DNA of 8,126 nucleotides, from NCBI GenBank assembly GCA_023437345.1, contig JAEZGC010000087.1, positions 1 through 8,126 on the forward strand, read 5' to 3'. Made by a program: the position numbers and the translations under genes. This DNA is from Actinomycetes bacterium (lineage in GTDB: Bacteria; Actinomycetota; Actinomycetes; Propionibacteriales; Propionibacteriaceae). Shown piece by piece: positions 1-4,687 of the stretch. The notes below the pieces were generated by a model. That model was not told the origin of the DNA and did no database searches. It was given only the letters and a program-made list of their open reading frames with translations. Every line of letters begins with the position of its first letter. Within the stretch, counting starts at the first letter, position 1.

Positions 1-197
1 CTGTCCCACTCCTCGCCGTCGAGGGTGGTGCCGGTGATCTGCGGCGCCGGCCGGCGCTGGCCAGGGTCGATGACGGTGATCGAGCCGTCGCCGGTGACGA
101 AGCCGCCGGTTCCGGCGGACGGGGTCGCGCAGCCGGTCAGGGCGAGCAGCGCCGCCGCAATGGCGGCGCCGATCCTGCTGCGGAACCGGCGCTGCAT
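1..197 (-). CDS. Thioredoxin-like (TlpA/ResA-type) lipoprotein, N-terminal part
   Basis: Only the first 65 codons are present; the gene runs off the left edge, so the catalytic CxxC is not visible. The start ATG at 197-195 follows the phosphatase stop by two bases (TGACCATG), which implies translational coupling. The N-terminus has a basic stretch (QRRFRSR), a hydrophobic core and a lipobox LTGC with Cys23, so the mature protein should be a lipid-anchored extracytoplasmic lipoprotein. After a flexible linker comes RRPAPQITGTTLDGEEW (residues 48-64), the usual entry to a TlpA/ResA thioredoxin fold (xAPxxxGxxLDG). In actinobacteria such a gene after a histidine-phosphatase gene (Rv0525-Rv0526 order) normally precedes ccdA, resB and ccsA of system II cytochrome c maturation. 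It would then keep apocytochrome c haem-binding cysteines reduced. That role is inferred from order and N-terminus; another lipoprotein family is possible. Confidence 0.75.
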   Translation of the reverse strand, partial: MQRRFRSRIGAAIAAALLALTGCATPSAGTGGFVTGDGSITVIDPGQRRPAPQITGTTLDGEEWD

Positions 198-199
198 GG

Positions 200-847
200 T
201 CAGGCCCCCGGCCGGTACTTCCACGACGACCGGGCCGGGACCAGGTCGGCGGCCGGCTCGGCGTAGCTGACGCCGGTGATCCGGCCGTCCTCGACAGTGA
301 AGCTGGTGACGCTGGCCAGCCGGGCCTCCCGTCGACGCGGGTCGTGGACCAGGCTGCGGTTCTCGGCCGAGCGGCGGGCCATCCAGATCGGCAGTTCGTG
401 GGCGACGATGACCGCCTCGGCGCCCTCGGCGTGGCGGGCGGCGTCCCGGATCGCTGCGTGCATCCGCTGGGCTATCGACAGGTAGGCCTCGCCCCAACTC
501 GGGCGCAGCGGGTTGCGCACCGCCCACCAGGTGCTGGGTTTGAGGAAGACGCGATCCCTGCCGAACGAGCGGCCCTCGAAGTGGTTGGCGGCCTCGATCA
601 CCCGCTCGTCGAGGTGCACCTCCAGCCGGGGGTGCCGGGCGGCGATCGGCGCCATGGTCTCCTGCGCCCGCTGCAGCGGCGAGCTGACCAGCCAGGCCAG
701 GTCGGCCTCGGCGAAATGCTCGCCGAGCCGCTCGGCCATCTGCCGGCCGATTTCGGACAGCCCGAACCCGGGAAGGCGGCCGTAGAGGATGCTGTCGGGG
801 TTGTGGACCTGCCCATGGCGGACGACGTGGACGACGCTTGCTGCCAT
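200..847 (-). CDS. Histidine phosphatase family protein (phosphoglycerate mutase-like)
   Basis: A 215-residue member of the histidine phosphatase superfamily (PF00300), probably a cytoplasmic phosphatase; the substrate is unknown. Visible catalytic elements are the RHG motif near the N-terminus (VVRHGQVHN, His11 as phospho-acceptor), the phosphate-pocket segment SSPLQRAQET (Arg60), a candidate general acid in DERVIEAANHFEG (Glu85) and the second histidine in VIVAHE (His150). ATG 847-845 is preferred: GAGGAG stands 4 nt upstream (852-857). The longer in-frame TTG at 883 lies inside a good -10 hexamer and would add twelve residues that do not look like the family. The next gene, a TlpA-like lipoprotein, starts two bases after the stop, the same order as Rv0525-Rv0526 of M. 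tuberculosis. Annotated 'phosphoglycerate mutase' in many genomes, but nothing here shows mutase specificity. Confidence 0.93.
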   Translation of the reverse strand: MAASVVHVVRHGQVHNPDSILYGRLPGFGLSEIGRQMAERLGEHFAEADLAWLVSSPLQRAQETMAPIAARHPRLEVHLDERVIEAANHFEGRSFGRDRVFLKPSTWWAVRNPLRPSWGEAYLSIAQRMHAAIRDAARHAEGAEAVIVAHELPIWMARRSAENRSLVHDPRRREARLASVTSFTVEDGRITGVSYAEPAADLVPARSSWKYRPGA

Positions 848-879
848 GGAACTCCTCGCCTGGGGACACCTGCGGCTCA

Positions 880-885
880 ACAATA
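880..885 (-). promoter_or_regulatory. Candidate -10 box for the phosphatase-lipoprotein operon
   Basis: On the minus strand TATTGT stands 32 nt upstream of the phosphatase ATG, one of few A/T-rich hexamers in this gap. It fits the actinobacterial TAnnnT -10 consensus and would start RNA near 873, leaving a leader of about 26 nt that includes the GAGGAG site. I see no good -35 hexamer 16-18 nt further upstream. Confidence 0.4.
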
Positions 886-906
886 CGTGGCACGGAGGCA
901 GGGCGG

Positions 907-925
907 CCCGGACGGCCGGTCCGGG
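907..925 (-). terminator. GC hairpin, distal member of a tandem pair after the glutaredoxin-like gene
   Basis: A perfect 7-bp inverted repeat (CCCGGAC / GTCCGGG) with a 5-nt loop lies 61 nt beyond the stop of the glutaredoxin-like gene and ahead of the phosphatase promoter candidate. No U-tract follows, which is common for actinobacterial terminators. Termination is inferred from structure and position. Confidence 0.5.
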
Positions 926-948
926 TTGCGCAGGGTGCTGTCGCCGGC

Positions 949-972
949 GGGCCCGCGCGGACGGCGCGGCCC
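949..972 (-). terminator. GC hairpin, proximal member of a tandem pair after the glutaredoxin-like gene
   Basis: GGGC-C-CGCGC (949-958) pairs with GCGCGGCCC (964-972) as nine base pairs with one bulged C and a 5-nt loop. It starts 13 nt after the stop of the glutaredoxin-like gene. With the 907-925 hairpin it forms a tandem structure that probably ends the bS22-glutaredoxin transcript. No U-tract. Confidence 0.5.
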
Positions 973-985
973 GGTGCAGGCGGGA

Positions 986-1237
986 TCAGCCGCCGGCGGA
1001 GAGGACGTCAGCCAGGCGGGCGGGGTCGACGAACCAGCGGGCGTGCTCGCGTCCGTCGACGAGGGTGACCGGGACGTGGTCGGTGTAGGCGGTCCGCAGC
1101 GCGGGGTCGGTGTCGACGTCGACCTGGCGCCATGAGACGCCGAGGGCGGCGCAGACCCGCTCGACCACGGCGACTGCCTCAACGCACAGGTGGCAGCCCG
1201 CACGGACGAGCAGGATGACCCGCTCTGGGGCTGCCAC
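986..1237 (-). CDS. Glutaredoxin-like CxxC thiol-disulfide protein
   Basis: An 83-residue single-domain protein of the short glutaredoxin family (DUF836/Glutaredoxin-2 type, like Rv0508). The order is a beta strand (VILLVRAG), the redox motif C15-H-L-C18, a helix (VEAVAVVERVCAALG), a second strand (WRQVDVDTD) and the cis-proline region HVPVTLVDG (Pro56). It lacks a signal peptide, so it is probably a cytoplasmic thiol reductant or sensor; partner and electron donor are unknown. The GTG start at 1237 is chosen because the fold begins at once after it; there is no clear Shine-Dalgarno. The start lies 17 nt after the bS22 stop, so it is probably co-transcribed and may depend on read-through translation. 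Two GC hairpins follow the stop. Confidence 0.85.
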   Translation of the reverse strand: MAAPERVILLVRAGCHLCVEAVAVVERVCAALGVSWRQVDVDTDPALRTAYTDHVPVTLVDGREHARWFVDPARLADVLSAGG

Positions 1238-1254
1238 TGCGGGCGTCGCTTCGG

Positions 1255-1356
1255 TCAGCGGCCGGCGCGGCGACGCTGGATGCGCGTCTTCTTCAGCAGC
1301 TTGCGGTGCTTCTTCTTCGCCATCCTCTTGCGGCGCTTCTTGATGACCGAACCCAC
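1255..1356 (-). CDS. Small ribosomal subunit protein bS22 (AURKAIP1/COX24 domain)
   Basis: A 33-residue, extremely basic protein (18 Lys/Arg of 33) beginning MGSVIKKRRKRMAKKKH and ending RIQRRRAGR. It matches the actinobacterial bS22 family nearly residue for residue (mycobacterial Rv0500B). In mycobacterial ribosome structures bS22 sits in the small subunit near the decoding region. The true start is GTG at 1356: GAGAGG (1364-1369) stands 7 nt upstream and the family always begins MGSVIKK. A longer frame open to 1455 has a non-conserved, proline- and serine-rich extension across the leader, and is rejected. The gene stands between the excisionase-fold regulator and the glutaredoxin-like gene, the same neighbour (Rv0500A-Rv0500B) as in mycobacteria. 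Its AAG-rich stretch makes a local GC dip. Confidence 0.95.
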   Translation of the reverse strand: MGSVIKKRRKRMAKKKHRKLLKKTRIQRRRAGR

Positions 1357-1372
1357 GTGTAGACCTCTCAGG

Positions 1373-1391
1373 TGCCGGCCCTGGTCCGGCA
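1373..1391 (-). promoter_or_regulatory. Hairpin in the bS22 leader next to the ribosome binding site
   Basis: TGCCGG (1373-1378) and CCGGCA (1386-1391) form a 6-bp stem with a 7-nt loop. It ends three bases upstream of the GAGAGG site of bS22. It could be a leader structure that tunes ribosome access, or a weak terminator of the upstream regulator gene. Role not shown. Confidence 0.3.
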
Positions 1392-1450
1392 AGTTTGATT
1401 GATGCGAACTGGACAGCCAGCCCGCCGGCGGTGCCGGTTGTCCGGCCCCA

Positions 1451-1470
1451 AGCACTGAATCCTACTGAAC
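1451..1470 (-). repeat. Direct repeat with 10-base period over the bS22 promoter candidate
   Basis: On the plus strand ACTGAATCCT is followed at once by ACTGAACTCC, so ACTGAA recurs at 1454-1459 and 1464-1469. The spacing is one helical turn, and the pair flanks the candidate -10 TAGGAT. A nearly identical decamer (CCTTCTGAAC versus CCTACTGAAC) occurs upstream of the regulator gene at 1777-1786. This looks like an operator, but binding is inferred only. Confidence 0.4.
1459..1464 (-). promoter_or_regulatory. Candidate -10 box for bS22 and the glutaredoxin-like gene
   Basis: Minus-strand TAGGAT fits the TAnnnT consensus. It lies 26 nt beyond the stop of the upstream regulator and would give a leader of roughly 95 nt for bS22. 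It sits between two copies of TTCAGT spaced ten bases apart. No convincing -35 is visible. Confidence 0.35.
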
Positions 1471-1489
1471 TCCGTGTCCGGGGGCGAAA

Positions 1490-1693
1490 TCAGCCGGCGT
1501 TGAAGAACGACTCACGCAGGTAGACGTTGACGGCCTGCTCCGGAACCCGGAAGTTCCTGCCGAACCTGACGGCCTCGAGCTCACCGGCATGGATGAGCCG
1601 GTAGACCGACATCTTCGACACCCGCAGCATGGCGGCCACCTCGCTGACCTTCAGAAACCTGACGGACCCCAGCGGGGCAACCGAGTCGCTCAT
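1490..1693 (-). CDS. Excisionase-family helix-turn-helix regulator (Rv0500A/BdtA-like)
   Basis: A 67-residue DNA-binding protein with a MerR/excisionase-type winged helix. The core is LKVSEVAAMLRVSKMSVYRL (residues 14-33), the helix-turn-helix, followed by the wing HAGELEAVRFGRNFRV (35-50). The C-terminus VNVYLRESFFNAG resembles that of Rv0500A. The start is ATG 1693: GAAAGG (1704-1709) lies 10 nt upstream, and the longer frame to 1741 has no conserved sequence. In mycobacteria this gene stands between proC and bS22, and a similar protein in Streptomyces (SCO3328, BdtA, a BldD target) also adjoins bS22. The fold binds DNA without an effector domain, so it is probably a housekeeping transcription factor or architectural protein rather than a phage excisionase; no integrase or att site is nearby. 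Its targets are unknown, perhaps including its own region. Confidence 0.9.
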   Translation of the reverse strand: MSDSVAPLGSVRFLKVSEVAAMLRVSKMSVYRLIHAGELEAVRFGRNFRVPEQAVNVYLRESFFNAG

Positions 1694-1712
1694 CTGTAGC
1701 TGTCCTTTCGAT

Positions 1713-1750
1713 GGGTGGCGACCCTCCCCCGCGCCACGCATCCGCCACCC
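1713..1750 (-). promoter_or_regulatory. Alternative hairpin just ahead of the regulator's ribosome binding site
   Basis: In the minus-strand RNA GGGTGGCG (1750-1743) can pair with CGCCACCC (1720-1713) across a loop of 22 nt. The 3' arm ends three bases before the GAAAGG site. The same GGGTGGCG is also the 3' arm of the hairpin at 1742-1771, so the two structures exclude each other. A switch is inferred, not shown. Confidence 0.3.
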
Positions 1751-1771
1751 TAGTGTGGCCCGGGGTGGCGG
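1742..1771 (-). terminator. GC hairpin between the MFS gene and the HTH regulator
   Basis: A perfect 9-bp inverted repeat (CCGCCACCC / GGGTGGCGG) with a 12-nt loop begins 60 nt after the MFS stop. It has no U-tract. It probably ends the MFS transcript, but its second arm also pairs with 1713-1720. A TAGGGT hexamer (1747-1752, minus strand) overlaps it and could be the -10 of the regulator gene. Confidence 0.5.
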
Positions 1772-1776
1772 CGCGA

Positions 1777-1786
1777 CCTTCTGAAC
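1777..1786 (-). promoter_or_regulatory. Decamer shared with the bS22 promoter region
   Basis: CCTTCTGAAC on the plus strand differs in one base from CCTACTGAAC at 1461-1470. It lies 84 nt upstream of the regulator ATG, in the same orientation relative to the gene it precedes. It is a candidate operator common to the regulator and bS22; this is inference from one short match. Confidence 0.3.
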
Positions 1787-1831
1787 AAACTCGTCAAGCC
1801 GACACGCCGGACGTTGCGGACGCGTCCGCGG

Positions 1832-3121
1832 TCAGGCCGCGGCGGCCCCGACCGGCTCGGAATGGGTGGTCACCCAGAACCGCGTGGTGACCAGGATGCC
1901 GAGCCCCAGCAGGGCTGTGGTGAGCAGGAAGGGCCAGGTCCGGTCCATGCCGGACAGCCACCCCGAGATCCACCCGAACGGGGCGGTCACCAGCATCACG
2001 CAGGTGCGCTGGATGGCCATCACGCGGGACCGCTCGTTGCGATCGACGTGCAGCGCGACCAGCGACTCGGCCAGCATGAACAGGATTCCGGCGCCGAAGG
2101 CGTCCAGCAGCAGGCAGACGGCAAGGAGCGAGTAGGTGGTCAGGGTCGCCTCGCCGGCAGGCTCCGGGATGAGCACCAGCAGCAGCTGGCCGACCAGGTA
2201 GATGACGAAGCCCCACGCGGTCGGCGACTTGAGGTGCCGGGCGTGGGTCAGGCGCGGGATGATCGTGAAGAAGAAGATCACCGACAGCACCGAACGGACC
2301 ATCGGGAAGAACGGCAGCAGCGCGTCGGGCACCCCGAGCCGCTGGTTGATGGCCAGCTGCCAGAAGGTGCCGTTGACCAGCGTGACAGCCCCCACGATCG
2401 CGGCGATCACCAGCGAGAAGATGGTGCCGCGGGAGTGGATGATCAGCCCGAGCACACCGCGGTACTCCCGCAGCGACTGCCAGATGCTGACCCCGCGGGT
2501 CTGCTCCAGCCGGAGCACGCCGGTGCGGGTCTCGGTCGACCAGCGGTACAGGATCCAGATCTTGAGCATCATGATCACGAAGGCGTTCAGGTACAGGATC
2601 CGCACCGCCGGCTCGAGCCCGAGCCGGGAGACCAGCAGGGCTGCGATCGGGGCGAACAGCGCCGAGAACTCGGCGGCGACCTTCACCAGCGAGTACACCT
2701 TGGGGATCTCGGCGCGGTCGACGTCCTCGACCAGCAGGCAGTCCCACGAGTTCTGGGTGACCTGCCAGGCGCCGTTGACCACCGAGGCGACCAGGAACCA
2801 CCAGAAGTTCTGCGCGAAGGCCCAGATCAGGCACGGGATCGCCCAGGCGATGATGTCGAACACGGCAGTGGTGGTGCGGCGGCCGAGCTTGTCGGTGATG
2901 ACGCCGCTGAGCAGGCCGAACACCACCTGCGACAGCATCGCAATGGTGGCCAGCAGGCCGATCTCCTGGTCGTGCAGCCCGAGCGCCAGCATGAACACCG
3001 AGGCGTAGGGCAGCACCAGCATCATCGACAGGCCCCACATGGGCTCGGTGTAGACGCACGCCCGCCCGTTGCCGCGCAGCGACAGCAGGCTCGCGATCAT
3101 CGGGTTGCGGTCACGAGGCAC
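1832..3121 (-). CDS. MFS transporter, substrate unknown
   Basis: A 429-residue major facilitator superfamily permease of the inner membrane with about twelve hydrophobic segments in two halves. MFS motif A is clear between helices 2 and 3: GVITDKLGRR (residues 73-82). The equivalent loop in the C-terminal half carries HVDRNERSR (358-366). Unusual for the family are polar or aromatic stretches such as NGAWQVTQNSWDCLLVED (116-133) after helix 4, which may line a substrate path. No regulator or catabolic gene that names a substrate lies beside it; neighbours are a DUF151 gene and an HTH regulator. The GTG start at 3121 gives the longest sensible N-terminus, but no Shine-Dalgarno is visible there or at the internal ATG at 3100, so the start is uncertain. 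A weak TTTACT six bases upstream of the GTG might make it leaderless. Confidence 0.9.
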   Translation of the reverse strand: MPRDRNPMIASLLSLRGNGRACVYTEPMWGLSMMLVLPYASVFMLALGLHDQEIGLLATIAMLSQVVFGLLSGVITDKLGRRTTTAVFDIIAWAIPCLIWAFAQNFWWFLVASVVNGAWQVTQNSWDCLLVEDVDRAEIPKVYSLVKVAAEFSALFAPIAALLVSRLGLEPAVRILYLNAFVIMMLKIWILYRWSTETRTGVLRLEQTRGVSIWQSLREYRGVLGLIIHSRGTIFSLVIAAIVGAVTLVNGTFWQLAINQRLGVPDALLPFFPMVRSVLSVIFFFTIIPRLTHARHLKSPTAWGFVIYLVGQLLLVLIPEPAGEATLTTYSLLAVCLLLDAFGAGILFMLAESLVALHVDRNERSRVMAIQRTCVMLVTAPFGWISGWLSGMDRTWPFLLTTALLGLGILVTTRFWVTTHSEPVGAAAA

Positions 3122-3163
3122 CCGCTCAGTAAACCATCGGACGCCGAGATCCCCGAGCCGATC

Positions 3164-3178
3164 CCGGGCGGCGCCCGG
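3164..3178 (-). terminator. Short GC hairpin after the DUF151 gene
   Basis: CCGGGC / GCCCGG form a perfect 6-bp stem with a 3-nt loop, 21 nt after the DUF151 stop and before the MFS gene. It may terminate or attenuate transcription; there is no U-tract and the surroundings are very GC-rich, so chance is possible. Confidence 0.35.
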
Positions 3179-3199
3179 CGGCGGCGGCCGGTCCGGCGG

Positions 3200-3688
3200 T
3201 CAGTTCCGGAAGTCCTCCGGGTCGACGGAATCGAGGAACTCGCCGAACTCGGCGAGGTCCTGCTCGGCGCGCTCGGCGCTGTCGGGGATGCCGGCCGCGT
3301 TGAGCACCTCGTCGGCGACGAAGGTCGGCGCCCCCACCCGCAGCGCCAGCGCTATCGAGTCGGACGGGCGGGCATCCACGATCCGGGTGCCGGCCGGGGT
3401 TCGCAGCGTGATGGCGGCGTGGAAGGTGCCCTCGATGAGTTCGGTCACCTCGACCCGTTCCACCTCCGCCTCGCAGGCCGAGAGCAGGCTGACCAGCAGG
3501 TCGTAGGTGAGCGGCCGCGCCGGCTGCCCGGTGGCGCCCATCGCGATCAGGATCGCGGCGGTCTCCATCGGCCCGATCCAGATCGGCAGCAGCAGGCCGT
3601 GTCCGGGCGCGTCCTGAACCGGTTTGAGGATCACTACCGGTTCGCCCTCGGAGTCGACGGCGAGCGTCGAGATGCGGACCTGGGCCAT
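3200..3688 (-). CDS. Bifunctional nuclease family protein (DUF151)
   Basis: A 162-residue protein of the DUF151/bifunctional nuclease family (PF02577, Rv1829-like). Signature segments in order are LLLPIWIGPMETAAI (32-46), PARPLTYDLLVSLL (56-69), VERVEVTELIEGTFHAAI (76-93), IVDARPSDSIALALRVGAP (103-121) and TFVADEVL (122-129). The acidic tail FLDSVDPEDF is typical of actinobacterial members. Some relatives have nuclease activity; the role in actinobacteria is not settled, so nuclease function is family knowledge only. ATG 3688 is chosen because GAGGGGGG (3694-3701) lies 5 nt upstream; the frame is open to 3772 without conserved sequence. In mycobacteria this gene sits beside garA and a MerR regulator; here it stands alone after a PfkB kinase gene. 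A TAGGAT hexamer upstream may be its promoter. Confidence 0.93.
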   Translation of the reverse strand: MAQVRISTLAVDSEGEPVVILKPVQDAPGHGLLLPIWIGPMETAAILIAMGATGQPARPLTYDLLVSLLSACEAEVERVEVTELIEGTFHAAITLRTPAGTRIVDARPSDSIALALRVGAPTFVADEVLNAAGIPDSAERAEQDLAEFGEFLDSVDPEDFRN

Positions 3689-3737
3689 GGCGACCCCCCT
3701 CGGTTGGCCGGACCCCGGACAGGCCGGGTGAGGGTCC

Positions 3738-3743
3738 ATCCTA
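3738..3743 (-). promoter_or_regulatory. Candidate -10 box for the DUF151 gene
   Basis: Minus-strand TAGGAT lies 49 nt upstream of the DUF151 ATG and would give a leader of about 43 nt containing the GAGGGGGG site. The same hexamer precedes bS22. No clear -35 is visible. Confidence 0.4.
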
Positions 3744-3781
3744 ATCCGCACCACCGACCCGGCAGCAGCCACCGGCCACCC

Positions 3782-3793
3782 CGCACAAGTGCG
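3782..3793 (-). terminator. Small palindrome after the sugar kinase gene
   Basis: CGCAC-AA-GTGCG is a 12-bp palindrome with two central bases, 21 nt past the kinase stop. As a hairpin its loop would be too tight, so it may be an operator of the DUF151 gene or chance instead of a terminator. Confidence 0.2.
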
Positions 3794-3814
3794 ACCACCG
3801 GGCCGCCGGGACAG

Positions 3815-4687
3815 CTAGTCCTCGCCGTCAGCAGGACTCAGGTCGCGCAGCGCGGTGCGCCACCCGAACGGTCCAAGGCTGGTGACCCGGCGCGTCGCGG
3901 CGGTCACCGCGAACTCCAGCGCCGCCGGACGCGAGCGACCCGCGGCCAGCGCTAACGCATACCCGCCGTGCAGCACGTCGCCGGCGCCGAGGGTGTCCAC
4001 CGCTGCCACCACCGGGACGGGGACGCTGCCGGCCGCCGACGCGGTCCACCACTGCAGCGGTTCGGCGCCGTGGCTGACCGCCACCAGCGCGGGTCCGCGC
4101 CCCAGCAACGCCCGCGGTGCGATCCCCGACGGGTGGGAGTAGTCGGCCGAGCACACCACGTCAGTGACCAGCGGCCACAGCAGGTCGAGGACCGGCTTGT
4201 GGGAACCCGCGTCCACCACCACCGGTGTGCCCGACCGGGCTGCCAGCCTGGCCAGCGGCAGGGCAAGGCCCGGGTGATGGCCGTCCACCAGCACCACGTC
4301 GGACGCAGGCAGCCCGGGCACCGCGGACAAGACTTCGGGGGCCTGCCCGGAGCCGCTCACCACCGCCCGCTCCCCGCTGCCGGCGTCGACCAGCGCCACC
4401 GAGGGGCCCAGCTCGAACCCGTCCGGCGCCAGGTCGACCACCTCGACGCCGGCCGAGGCCAGGTCGGCCCGCACCAGGTCGGCGGCGGACCCCGTCCCGA
4501 GCGCCGTGACCAGCCGCGCCCGGCCGCCCAGCGCCGCGAAGGCTATCGCCGCCCCCGCTGCCGGCCCGCCCGCGGCCAGCCAGGACCGCACCGCCGTCGT
4601 CTTGCGGTTGGCGGCGGGCAGCCCGTCGACCACCTGGATGACGTCGAGGGTGGCCAGCCCGGCGAACAGCCCGGTAGGCCCGCTCAC
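3815..4687 (-). CDS. PfkB-family (ribokinase-like) carbohydrate kinase
   Basis: A 290-residue cytoplasmic kinase that should phosphorylate a sugar or nucleoside hydroxyl with ATP. The N-terminus GLATLDVIQVVDGLP (10-24) is the usual first strand, and the PfkB signature 2 DTLGAGD (231-237) carries the catalytic base Asp237 and the anion hole. The first signature is altered: AAGGPAAGAA (38-47) has Gly where most members have an Asn that touches the substrate, so specificity may differ from ribokinase. The start GTG 4687 overlaps the VOC stop as GTGA, indicating translational coupling. The frame stays open far upstream to 5425, but that part is the shadow of the VOC gene. The substrate is unknown; the 290 residues are a little short for ribokinase. 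Confidence 0.9.
   Translation of the reverse strand: MSGPTGLFAGLATLDVIQVVDGLPAANRKTTAVRSWLAAGGPAAGAAIAFAALGGRARLVTALGTGSAADLVRADLASAGVEVVDLAPDGFELGPSVALVDAGSGERAVVSGSGQAPEVLSAVPGLPASDVVLVDGHHPGLALPLARLAARSGTPVVVDAGSHKPVLDLLWPLVTDVVCSADYSHPSGIAPRALLGRGPALVAVSHGAEPLQWWTASAAGSVPVPVVAAVDTLGAGDVLHGGYALALAAGRSRPAALEFAVTAATRRVTSLGPFGWRTALRDLSPADGED

Noticed and set aside
344..1135. A 263-codon plus-strand open frame over the phosphatase and glutaredoxin-like genes
   Set aside because: It is antisense to two recognisable genes and to the tandem hairpins between them, and its product has no recognisable sequence.
1490..1693. The excisionase-fold protein as a sign of a prophage or integrative element
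   Set aside because: No integrase, attachment repeats or phage genes are present, and the gene is a stable neighbour of bS22 in other actinobacteria.
1794..3059. A 421-codon minus-strand open frame overlapping the MFS gene
   Set aside because: It is another frame of the same strand; only the 1832-3121 frame shows membrane helices and MFS motif A.
3782..3793. The CGCAC-AA-GTGCG palindrome as a strong terminator
   Set aside because: The two-base loop cannot close as a normal RNA hairpin and no U-tract follows; it is kept only as a low-confidence element.
1814..3955. A 713-codon open frame on the plus strand
   Set aside because: It runs antisense across the MFS and DUF151 genes, their intergenic gaps and the end of the kinase gene. 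The product is a repetitive mix of Gln, Asp, His, Arg and Gly with no fold or motif, as expected of antisense frames in 70% GC DNA.
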